Positions 23,401 through 30,612 of a stretch of DNA of 35,443 nt are shown piece after piece. The position numbers and the translations under genes are program-made. Position 1 is the first letter of the stretch. Every line of letters begins with the position of its first letter. The notes beneath the pieces were generated by a model, which ran no database searches, was not told where the DNA came from, and saw only the letters and a list, made by a program, of their open reading frames with translations. Source of the DNA: a bacterium (GTDB lineage: Bacteria; Electryoneota; RPQS01); assembly GCA_026394155.1 (NCBI GenBank), contig JAPKYT010000101.1, positions 1-35,443 on the forward strand, given 5' to 3'.

Positions 23401-24164
23401 ATAGTGCCAAAGAGATTGGCCGGTGGCGGAAGCGTATGGGTGAACGTGGACTCTGCCCCAAAAAAGACGTGCCCGCCTAACGGGATGAACTCTTTTCCTA
23501 AGAGTACACTCCCTCCCGCTTCAAAAACTATTTGATTGGGGATATCAAAGCGGACATAATATTGCGTTGTGTTCTTCAATGACTTAGGTTTACCGTAACA
23601 ATACTGAATATTGCTCTCCAATGGCTCGGCTCTGCCGTAGAGTTTCCACGATTCGGTTGTATAACTGAATGTATGCGCGGTATGCACTGATGTATGTCCT
23701 CCGGTTATACGCAAATCTTCCAACCGGAACACCCATTTCAGCGGCTCAGATGTTGAGGTGGGTTTGGACGGTTTTTTTGCGGCAATCGCCCGTTGAAGAT
23801 TCGTGGTACCGCTTGAATCCACTTGAAGATTTAGCGCTAATCCGTAGGCGTATAGGTTCTGAATGTGTACGGAATCGCGCAGCAGTGCATTCAGGTCAAT
23901 CCGTCCGTCGAGCGAATCCAGCATCAGTACTTCATGGCCGGAATCGTCCATTAATCGAAGTCCGCGCAGAGAAAAACGTCCGCCGGGAGTGACCTGAATC
24001 CGCTCCACAGAGACATCGCCTGCGAGGCGCGTGTTGATTTGTCGCAGAGCATAGCGTGCGCCGATGGTCTGCACGGCGGGCAAGAGAACCAACAGCACAA
24101 TCAGAGCGATGAGCCCGAGAAGGCTGACCACTATCCATGCGATATATGTTCCGGCCCGCGCCAT
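20421..24164 (-). CDS. tamB: TamB-like translocation and assembly module / inter-membrane transport protein
   Basis: A 1247-aa protein with an N-terminal membrane anchor (residues about 5-30) and a very long periplasmic beta-rich body, the AsmA/TamB layout. The last 300 residues are the DUF490/TamB C-terminal domain, including VEFLGRELRALSGSVRYEGPLDDPAVDILAY-type sequence, and end in FDLYLQFDWR. TamB-family proteins bridge the inner and outer membranes, moving phospholipid and aiding outer-membrane protein assembly with TamA. The frame is open to 24338, but the ATG at 24162-24164, overlapping the upstream TAA by 1 nt and followed at once by the membrane helix, is the clear start. Positions about 23040-23950 are markedly AT-richer than the rest of the gene. 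Confidence 0.88.
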   Translation of the reverse strand: MARAGTYIAWIVVSLLGLIALIVLLVLLPAVQTIGARYALRQINTRLAGDVSVERIQVTPGGRFSLRGLRLMDDSGHEVLMLDSLDGRIDLNALLRDSVHIQNLYAYGLALNLQVDSSGTTNLQRAIAAKKPSKPTSTSEPLKWVFRLEDLRITGGHTSVHTAHTFSYTTESWKLYGRAEPLESNIQYCYGKPKSLKNTTQYYVRFDIPNQIVFEAGGSVLLGKEFIPLGGHVFFGAESTFTHTLPPPANLFGTIATFTSYGWLVDSMEIKSNIESRTLGALSFQATVPYPLKEIAGRAELKFDTVTITPFLSDSTFTRFSGKAVIAKTADPCLLNGWSVNLTLGSSRYSKYGVHSAALVLQTKDSIATISGNLNTGHGTARVNAKLDGFDLPRARLSTKVSTQNLDLHALLPQIPDTLSPVTATLDLTANSLDTARLDGSISLALAPLALGRFALDTLFLSAQVHGQTLTLDTLDARGLGARVGVAAEGTRGGELHFHGQADVPDLASMQSSLRGLLPSFDSLSGSVQARVEGSASLAGDSLSHLVAAGFVQVDSFRMGQFSVAHATLLADRADLDSLRLQGSFFARALTAAGQQVDSVELRFDATPHEIAANIGLWAKADTIAFSADVTARMSDHTADVILSRFTATAYGIPWQSEGETALRLHENRLEIDGLQLRSPVGVVRAAGTLERGGEQDLVIELSGFRTGEIARVFKQRVPESSINARLQLTGPDTALTGDLSLTADSVVMDGSPLADEIVFHAAVTGTRTTVDGFLIWLGDTLTVFEGELPARISGSQGFVIADSLPIRGHVRLLSQPLAKLNRYLPYGTKLEGTISADLTFSGTPANPRWSGIFAVENGRYRDARYGVDYRDITIQGELAADTLRIPRFNAKSEGTLTGSGWAVMAFPLPAEMHLDLIFDKFEVINGPMMRGRAGGHVTVNGPLRQLNADGRLELSDVLYRITQASSKQVEEIDLKAEIARMRGDTTQAPFLLSRFYRPMSHRLNISLPGNCWVRGGGVNLELQGSLWLYKDSGSPPTLNGEVTVREGGSVEFLGRELRALSGSVRYEGPLDDPAVDILAYLPRPPAGVDSITAHVYGTLLHTRIELRGRTSAGDEMTPDSVVMKLVASGVNLFQSDSVSVAGKMENVLTTAASSQLSGMVGRLAGLDVFEFRPGEGGLSNLAGGSLEIGTYVTNRLFVQVLQPIKTTQTGQKVSIEYRLLNWLKLRAQQTGRESSAFDLYLQFDWR

Positions 24165-26041
24165 TAGAACGGAGTTCCCAAAGTCAGATGGATGGCCCAG
24201 TTCTTTTCGGGATACGGGTACACACGCAGTTGGTGCGCATAATCGAGGCGCACGGGGCCGACGGGAGTGGTAAGCAACAGTCCCAACCCGCCGCTCGGAT
24301 AGAGATCCACCGGCCGCCACAGGCGCGGACGTTCCCACACGTTGCCCGCGTCACAGAAGACGGCGGTGGAAAGCATGCCCCAGAGATTGTAGCGCACTTC
24401 GGCAGTCATGCTGAAGGAGAAGTCGCCGCCGGTGGGCGTGCGTTCGGCTCCGGAACCGCGCGGCGAAAGGTGATCCTGCCGCCAACCGCGGACGGTGGTG
24501 GGCCCGCCCAGATAGAAGCGCTCTTCGATGGGCGTTTGCGGAGCTTCGTGAAGCGGGCCCATGACGCCCAGTTCCGCCTTGCCGGCCAGAATGGTCAGAC
24601 GATTGGCGGGATAGAGCGCGCGTCCCGAGAAGAGCGCGCGCCACCAGCGAAGATCGGTGCGATAGAAAAGGCCGGATTCGGCCAGCGTCATGCCCAGAAA
24701 ATGGCCCTTGCGCGGCACCAGCGGATGGTCGCGCGTATCCCAGCCGATGGAGAAACTCTCCACCGATTTCAGATAGTTCTTGGCGTAGTCGGGGGCGGTG
24801 ACGGAGGTGTCGCGATCCGTGCGTCGCGCGCGGCCCACTTCGTTGGCGATGGACATGTTCACCAGCTCCAGCGGAGCGGCCGAGAGAATGGTGGTGGCGG
24901 TGAGAGTCTCGAGCGTGAAGCCGGGTTTGATTTCCAGCTCCCACTTGGGCGCGAGAGTGACGTCGGTGGCATGGAGGGGAGTGTGCGGCCAGAAGAGCCG
25001 GGCTTCGGTGCGGCGGCGGATTTCGGCGTAGCTGCCGCTCCAAGTGAAGCGACGGCCGCGGCCGAAGAAGTTCACGTCGCTGAATTCGGCGGAGGCGTGC
25101 GTACGCACTTCGCTGTCGTAGCCGCCACCCACGCGCACATGATAGCGTGCGCCTTCCTCGGTGCGAATCCAGATGGGGATGGTGTCGCCCGGAGAGGCCG
25201 TGTCGGGCCGGAGGTTCACTTGGGTGAAGGTCTCGAGACGCACCAGATTGCGCCGCGTGGCCTCTAACTTGACGGGCGAGAACGGCTCGAATTTGCGATA
25301 GGCGAGTTCGCGGCGGGCGGTGCCTTCCGAGACCTGTTTCAGCCCGGTGATGCGCGTCGCACCGAACCGGCAGAAATGCCCGGGATAGAGAACGAACGTC
25401 ACGCGGGCGGTGTTGCGGAGCGAATCCGTTTCCACCTCGAACTCCACGCGGGCGCGGGCGTGGCCGATGATCCGCAGCTTGTGGGCGAGCGTGTCCGCCG
25501 AGCGCCGCAAGTCCGAGAGCGCCAGCCGCTTGCCGACCTTGATGGTCAGAGACGGCGACCAGCGGGCGGAATCCACTCCTGCGCCGCTGTCGCTGCCGAA
25601 GATCATGCGCCAGCTTTCGAGAACGAGCGGCAGACCTTCGCTGACCTCGACTTTGAGCTTGACCTCGTTCCTGATCTCGTTGGGAAAGACATTGCCCGTG
25701 ACGGCGGCGGTGCGAAAGCCTTCGCGGCGGTAGAAATTGCGCAGGCGGAAGAGATCGGCGGCGAAGTCGTCGGAGTAGAACAGGGTGCGCCGGCCGATGC
25801 GCACATAGCGGCGCATCCACGACGGATGCTCGGTGGCCATTACCGTGTTGAGTTCGCCACGGGCAAACGTATGGATGCCGGGAAACTCGATGACCCAGAT
25901 GCGCCAGCCATTGTAGTTTTGCCAGCGCTGATAGTCTTCGAGAGGGAACTGCGCCCGCGCGCCCGTGGACAGAGCGAGCATGAAGGCGAGCGCAAGCCAA
26001 GCGGCGAATCGCCTGAGGAGGATTGCGAAAAAGCCCAGCAT
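24164..26041 (-). CDS. TamA/BamA-like Omp85 outer-membrane protein
   Basis: A 625-aa outer-membrane assembly protein. The signal peptide ends at about residue 30 (TGARA-Q). Three POTRA-like modules follow at about 35-135, 135-215 and 220-290; the last contains ATRITGLKQVSEGTARRELAYRKFEPFSPVKLE. The barrel has the loop-6 motif VRGW (517-520, in GGPTTVRGW), then FCDAGNVW, GGLGLLLTTPVGPVRLDYAH and a final LTLGTPF with terminal Phe, all classic Omp85 features. Three POTRAs and the adjacent tamB argue for TamA rather than BamA. The frame extends to a TTG at 26077, but the ATG at 26039-26041 gives a good signal peptide; neither has an obvious ribosome-binding site. Confidence 0.87.
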   Translation of the reverse strand: MLGFFAILLRRFAAWLALAFMLALSTGARAQFPLEDYQRWQNYNGWRIWVIEFPGIHTFARGELNTVMATEHPSWMRRYVRIGRRTLFYSDDFAADLFRLRNFYRREGFRTAAVTGNVFPNEIRNEVKLKVEVSEGLPLVLESWRMIFGSDSGAGVDSARWSPSLTIKVGKRLALSDLRRSADTLAHKLRIIGHARARVEFEVETDSLRNTARVTFVLYPGHFCRFGATRITGLKQVSEGTARRELAYRKFEPFSPVKLEATRRNLVRLETFTQVNLRPDTASPGDTIPIWIRTEEGARYHVRVGGGYDSEVRTHASAEFSDVNFFGRGRRFTWSGSYAEIRRRTEARLFWPHTPLHATDVTLAPKWELEIKPGFTLETLTATTILSAAPLELVNMSIANEVGRARRTDRDTSVTAPDYAKNYLKSVESFSIGWDTRDHPLVPRKGHFLGMTLAESGLFYRTDLRWWRALFSGRALYPANRLTILAGKAELGVMGPLHEAPQTPIEERFYLGGPTTVRGWRQDHLSPRGSGAERTPTGGDFSFSMTAEVRYNLWGMLSTAVFCDAGNVWERPRLWRPVDLYPSGGLGLLLTTPVGPVRLDYAHQLRVYPYPEKNWAIHLTLGTPF

Positions 26042-26103
26042 CGCCGTCAATAACGGCAAAATCGAGCAGAAAATCAAGGAGTTGCGAGCGGAGGCATGGG
26101 TAT

Positions 26104-26176
26104 CCCCCTACTTCAGTAGGGGGAACAAGGGGGTCTCTTCGCGGCACACAAGAGCGCACTGCCGTGCGGCACTACC
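26104..26176 (-). repeat. Composite B-A element, inverted copy of 14352-14428
   Basis: Read on the minus strand it begins GGTAGTGCCGCACGGCAG at 26176 and ends with the stem CCCCCTACT-GA-AGTAGGGGG (26104-26123). The leading 26 nt are identical to 14352-14377. It occupies the gap between the 517-aa gene and the tamA-like gene. Confidence 0.7.
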
Positions 26177-26185
26177 ATCGAGCAG

Positions 26186-26223
26186 AACCCTCCTTTGATC
26201 CCCCCTTCTGGCGAAGGGGGGAG
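26186..26223. repeat. Family A palindromic repeat
   Basis: AACCCTCCTTTGATC prefix, then a 9-bp stem CCCCCCTTC-TGGC-GAAGGGGGG. A separate palindrome GGTCGGGAGACC follows at 26256-26267, just downstream of the 517-aa gene's stop. Confidence 0.65.
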
Positions 26224-26286
26224 AAAGGAGAGAATCGCGGTCATGCGCCATTGCCGGTCGGGAGACCGACAACGGCGGGAAGAAAA

Positions 26287-27840
26287 CTACGGCGACCGGT
26301 AGAGGGGAATCCAGTGGGCGCCGGCCAGCCACCGCAGCCATCCGGCGGCGACGGATTCGGGGCTGTGCACCGTCTCGCGCGGGGTGTGGATGGCTTGTTC
26401 GAGGCGATCCAGACCGGTGGCCGCGCTGCGCAGTGCGTCCGGGTCGGGCAAACCCTTGTTGGCCAGCGCGGCGGCGAGTTGGATGAGGATATTGCCTTCG
26501 ACGGTGTTCACCAGAGCGGAACTCCACTCCACGAATTCCTGTTCGACAAAGAGGAGGGCGGTGCGCGCGGCGCGCGAGATCTGGGCGCGCCGTTCGTCCA
26601 GCACCTGCTGTTTGCGGCCGGTAAGACTGCCCACCAACCCGTGGCGCTTGCCGGACTCGATGGGAAAGATGCGCTTCTCTTTCAGCAGGGCCTCAAGCCT
26701 CGCCGCGACCGGACGCAGAGGCCACTGGGTGTTGACCTCTCCCAGCGAAATGCGACGCAGTTCGAGCTTGGCCGAAAGTCCGCTGAGGCCGGCAAGCAGA
26801 GCGGCCATTTGATCGGTGATGAATTCGTCCACGCGGCTCTGCATGCCCGGCAGGGCCAAAGCCGCGACGAACGTCTCGGGCCGCGGCGACGGCTTCTGTG
26901 CGTCGAAGAACGCGGTGAAGGCCGGAGTGGTGAGACGCGCCTGAACGGACTTCTGCATCAGCGCCCGCAGCTGGCCGCTCCAGTTTTTCTGATATTGCGA
27001 GAGCAGATGGTGGGTGGTGGCCACGTAGCTTTCATGCGTGTTCAGCGCCTGCTGGAAAGTCTGCCGGCGCTGGGCGATTTGCTCGAGCAGGCGCGCCGCC
27101 AGCCAGCGCCACGCCGCCGATGCGCGCAATTCAAGGTCTTCAGGACGGTCCTCCAGAACCGTGGCCAGTTCGGCGAACAGCTTGCGCCGCTCATCGGCGG
27201 TGGACAAGTCGCCGCGGGCCACTTCCCACAGCTTCTGATTCAACTCTTCGAGGGCCGTGCGCAGCTTGGCGGGAGCATCGTCGGTGATGAGCAGCGCGGC
27301 CCGCTGCGCCAGCAGGGCTTCGTTTTCGCGGGGACTGGTGTTGGGCGCGTGGAAGTGACGCGGATGCGGCACCCACACCATCCGCCACTGCCCGGTGCAC
27401 GGAATCGTCTGCTCCACTTCCAGCGGCTCCGCTTCGGGAAGGTTCTGGCCGAAGAGCGTGGCCAGAGTTTGCGCGGAGACCTCGCGTTCGGTGGAGCCGT
27501 GGCGGAACACGATTCGCTCGCCGGGACCGCTTTGCAGCCACCAGAGCACGGCCCGGTCGGGAACTTCGGGAAACTGCACGGTGAAGCCCAAGAGAGCAGC
27601 GACCTCGGCGGCCAGTGCGGGATCCGCGCCGCAGAGAAGAAAGGCGGGCGGCTGATCAAGGACGGTGGCAAAGCTGTCGAGTTCGGGCAGAGTGCAGCCG
27701 GACTCGCGGCAAATCGTCTGCAGTTCGAGCAGCGACGGCGTCTGCTCGCTGTACATCCGCGTGCGGGCCGCGGCTACCCACTCTTCCCAGAGGCCGGCCG
27801 CCGCTTCGGCGGTCGCCCGGAATGCGGTGCCGGCGCTCAC
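26287..27840 (-). CDS. Unknown protein, possibly a degenerate dynamin-like GTPase
   Basis: A 517-aa protein with no intact motif that I recognise. Residues 66-85 (PAFLLCGADPALAAEVAALLG) sit where a dynamin-like P-loop would be, with the strand and following helix kept but GxxxxGK[ST] lost. Residues 153-163 (RMVWVPHPRHF) fit the place of the DTPG strand, and AALLITDDA (181-189) that of the next hydrophobic strand. The remaining 300 residues are predicted helical, with heptad-like Leu/Ala and a Trp-rich C-terminus (WLRWLAGAHWIPL). The GTG start at 27838-27840 overlaps the stop of the coiled-coil gene (GTGA), so the two are translationally coupled and probably interact. The dynamin interpretation is inference only. 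Confidence 0.6.
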   Translation of the reverse strand: MSAGTAFRATAEAAAGLWEEWVAAARTRMYSEQTPSLLELQTICRESGCTLPELDSFATVLDQPPAFLLCGADPALAAEVAALLGFTVQFPEVPDRAVLWWLQSGPGERIVFRHGSTEREVSAQTLATLFGQNLPEAEPLEVEQTIPCTGQWRMVWVPHPRHFHAPNTSPRENEALLAQRAALLITDDAPAKLRTALEELNQKLWEVARGDLSTADERRKLFAELATVLEDRPEDLELRASAAWRWLAARLLEQIAQRRQTFQQALNTHESYVATTHHLLSQYQKNWSGQLRALMQKSVQARLTTPAFTAFFDAQKPSPRPETFVAALALPGMQSRVDEFITDQMAALLAGLSGLSAKLELRRISLGEVNTQWPLRPVAARLEALLKEKRIFPIESGKRHGLVGSLTGRKQQVLDERRAQISRAARTALLFVEQEFVEWSSALVNTVEGNILIQLAAALANKGLPDPDALRSAATGLDRLEQAIHTPRETVHSPESVAAGWLRWLAGAHWIPLYRSP

Positions 27841-30353
27841 TTGCCGACTCCCGGCGTCTGCATCAGATGGAAGAGAATCTGGGCGGCAATCGAAAGCCCG
27901 ATGAGCCCGATGACGAGGCGCAGGTTCTTCTTGGAGGCGGCGCGATCCTGCTCCTCGCGATCGGCGACCTCCTTGTGCTGGACACCCTGCCGCTCGTGAA
28001 GAGTGTTCTCGATGAACTCGAACTTGGAGGCGAGCAGGCTGGAAAGCTCGCGGCGGAACGACGGCAGGTGTTCATCCTGCAGGCCAGAGAGCTCGGTTCG
28101 CAGGCGCGCGAGATCGCCCTGCACGGCTTCGAAACGCTCGTCGGCGCGGGTCTGGAAGGCGCTCACATCCGCGCGCAGCTCGCGCATCTGGGTGTCTTGT
28201 CCCTCGCGATTCTGAGCGAGAGCCTGCTGAACCGCCGTCAGCTCCTTATCCTGCTTTACCTGCGCCTTGCGCGTGAGTTCGAGTTCGGCGGACTGCTTTT
28301 CGAGCCGCTGATTGAGCAGCGGGAAAAACTTCTTCATGGCCGTGCTGTCGCCGAGCAGCAGATCGAACTTCTCGGTGGACAGATTGAGCACGTTCTTGGT
28401 GTCGCTGGCGATAGTCTGCATGGTCAGCTGATCGCCCTGGCTGAGCGACTGCACCAGTTGGGCCACGCGTTCGAGCGACTGCGGGACGGAAGTGGTCTGC
28501 TTGACGTACTGATCGTAGACCGATTCCACCACTTCCTTCAGCCGGGCGGCGCCTTCGTCGTAGTTGGCGCGAATGGCTTCCTTGAGCACGGCCAGCGACT
28601 GATCCTGCTTGGAGCGCAGGCCGGCCACTTCGCCCGAGACGGCCTTGATGTGGGTCTCGATGGCCGAGACGAAGGCGTCGGTTTCGGATTTGAGAGCCTG
28701 CACGCGCTCATCGAAGATGGCTCCCGCGCGCTTGATTTCGCTTTGCAGTTCGCGCTGCACGTTGCCGCTGGACTGGCCGGATTCGCTGAGACGCGCTTCG
28801 ATGCCTTCCAGCCGGGCGAGAATCGAATCGGTGCGGCCGGCCACGGTCTTGGAGACGAAATCGCGCAGCGTTTCCAGAGCTTCGGTCCACGACTCGGCGA
28901 TCTGGCGCAGCATGTCGCTGGTGCGTTCCGTATCGCTGGTGAGACCGCGTTCGAGACGTTCACGCAGGTCCTTGAGGCTGGCTTCGATGCGGTCGCGCTG
29001 GGTGCGGCTGTCGGCGAGGGCCAGTTCGGTGGCCGAGGTGGCGGCCTGCTCCACCCGTGCGAAAGCGGTTGAGAGCTGGTTGAGGAGCAGGCGCTCCTCC
29101 TCGGCCTGCTGTTCCAGTGAGCGGGACTGGGAATCGAGATGCCCGAGCGCGGCGCGGAATTGTTCGTCGAGCAGATGGCCCTGTTCGCGCTGGCCCTTTA
29201 CCAGCGCGTCGAGGTTTCCGGTCATGAGGGTGATCTGCTCGCGGTTCTGCTGCTCGGCCTCGCGCATCGGCGAGATGATGCGTTGCAGCGAGGCCAGCGA
29301 GTCGCGGATTTTCTGCGTTTCGGCGACCAGCCGCTCATGATACCTCTCGGCGGCGGCCTCCATTCCCGCCGTCAACTCCTTGAGGATGCGGTCGGAGGCG
29401 GCCTCGCTGCGCGGAGCCTTTTGCAGCGTGGAAATCTCGCGCAGAATGCGCGTTTCACTGGCGGTCAGCGCGGCGGTAAACTCGGCGGGCGCGGCTTCGG
29501 CCGCGGCCCCGTCGGCGGGAGGCATGGCACGCGTTTCGATTTCCGCCAGAATGAGAGCCTGAATCTGATCGCGCAGACGGGTGACGGCCTGATCCAATTC
29601 CTCCTGCACGCGCGGGCCGAGGGAAGCCACGGCCTCGCTCAGCCGGTGCTCGAGCTTGGAGAATCTTTCGCTGTCGCCGGTGTGGCCGCGGCTAAGGAGA
29701 TCGGCGACCTCTTCCTGATAGCGAGTGAGCTCTTCGCGCAGCGTCTGCTCGCTGCGCACCAGCAGCGAGCGCATTTCTTCGGGCCACTCAGCGGGCAGCG
29801 CGGCGGCGGACGCTTCCGGCGCGGCGACACCGACGGCGGCCACGGGCGCAGACTCTAACGTCAGCTTCTCATTTTCCAGCCGCCGGGTGATGGCGTCCAT
29901 GTGGGACGTGAGCACGGTGAGCCGCTGCTCGATGTCGGCGGTGGCGCGAGTCAGGGCCTCGCGGCCGGCGGCGGTCTGATCCTTCAGGAGGCCGGCTTCG
30001 CTGCGCAGCGCGCCTTCGAGTTGCTCGTGAGTGTGCAGCAGGTCCCGCAGGACAGCCTCGGCCTGTTCCTTGATCTGATCGACGTGACCATGCAGGACGG
30101 TCTCAATGTCCTTCACGCTCTCGATCAGTCTGCTGCCGGCGGGAGCGAAGGCTTCCCGAAGCCGCTCGACTCCGTGGGCGATCTGTTGCAGGCTTTCCTC
30201 GGACTGCTGCAAGTTCTCCAGAGCGCCCAGAAGCTTCTTCAGTTCGTCCCGAAACGCCGGGACAAACTTCTGTTCCGTAAGCTCTTGGGTGAACGTCTCG
30301 AGGAAGTTCTGAAGGGGCTCGATGAGCTCGTGGCCAGTGGTCTTAGATGGCAT
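27837..30353 (-). CDS. Large tail-anchored coiled-coil protein of unknown function
   Basis: An 838-aa protein, almost entirely alpha-helical with heptad patterns rich in Glu, Gln, Leu, Ala and Arg from residue 10 to about 800. An Ala/Pro-rich break lies near 175-195 and another near 285-300. A single hydrophobic segment at about 811-832 (LVIGLIGLSIAAQILFHLM) follows a basic KK, giving a C-terminal membrane anchor with the coiled coil most likely in the cytoplasm. There is only one membrane helix and no signal peptide or ATPase motif, so it is not an SMC protein. No clear ribosome-binding site precedes the ATG. It is the first gene of the coiled-coil/517-aa pair; scaffolding at the membrane is a reasonable guess, nothing more. 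Confidence 0.65.
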   Translation of the reverse strand: MPSKTTGHELIEPLQNFLETFTQELTEQKFVPAFRDELKKLLGALENLQQSEESLQQIAHGVERLREAFAPAGSRLIESVKDIETVLHGHVDQIKEQAEAVLRDLLHTHEQLEGALRSEAGLLKDQTAAGREALTRATADIEQRLTVLTSHMDAITRRLENEKLTLESAPVAAVGVAAPEASAAALPAEWPEEMRSLLVRSEQTLREELTRYQEEVADLLSRGHTGDSERFSKLEHRLSEAVASLGPRVQEELDQAVTRLRDQIQALILAEIETRAMPPADGAAAEAAPAEFTAALTASETRILREISTLQKAPRSEAASDRILKELTAGMEAAAERYHERLVAETQKIRDSLASLQRIISPMREAEQQNREQITLMTGNLDALVKGQREQGHLLDEQFRAALGHLDSQSRSLEQQAEEERLLLNQLSTAFARVEQAATSATELALADSRTQRDRIEASLKDLRERLERGLTSDTERTSDMLRQIAESWTEALETLRDFVSKTVAGRTDSILARLEGIEARLSESGQSSGNVQRELQSEIKRAGAIFDERVQALKSETDAFVSAIETHIKAVSGEVAGLRSKQDQSLAVLKEAIRANYDEGAARLKEVVESVYDQYVKQTTSVPQSLERVAQLVQSLSQGDQLTMQTIASDTKNVLNLSTEKFDLLLGDSTAMKKFFPLLNQRLEKQSAELELTRKAQVKQDKELTAVQQALAQNREGQDTQMRELRADVSAFQTRADERFEAVQGDLARLRTELSGLQDEHLPSFRRELSSLLASKFEFIENTLHERQGVQHKEVADREEQDRAASKKNLRLVIGLIGLSIAAQILFHLMQTPGVGK

Positions 30354-30612
30354 AAGGGAGTATCCGTCTCATGCACTTGGGCTATTCTGATCGAGCCCAT
30401 TCGGTGCAAGGGTAATACCAACGCCGCCGCCGCCCCCGAAACCGCCCGGAAACGCAGGCGAAAGCTGCCGTTCAAGCTGCCGAGTCGCACACCGGTTTTC
30501 ACCGTGCAACATTTCCCCGCTTCGGGACCTCCCATGAGAAGGCAGCCGCAGCAGCCAAGACCAGCAGCCGTCCGCTGGACCGAACATTTTGACAAATAAC
30601 CACCTATAGCCC
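30354..30612. other. Divergent intergenic region, repeat-free
   Basis: A 259-bp region between the coiled-coil gene (minus) and the MacA-like gene (plus), expected to hold both promoters. No convincing -35/-10 pair was found, and none of the palindromic families A to F is present. Confidence 0.45.

Noticed and set aside
24165-24338. 58-residue N-terminal extension of TamB
   Set aside because: Overlaps the end of the tamA-like gene; the membrane anchor begins immediately at the ATG at 24164.
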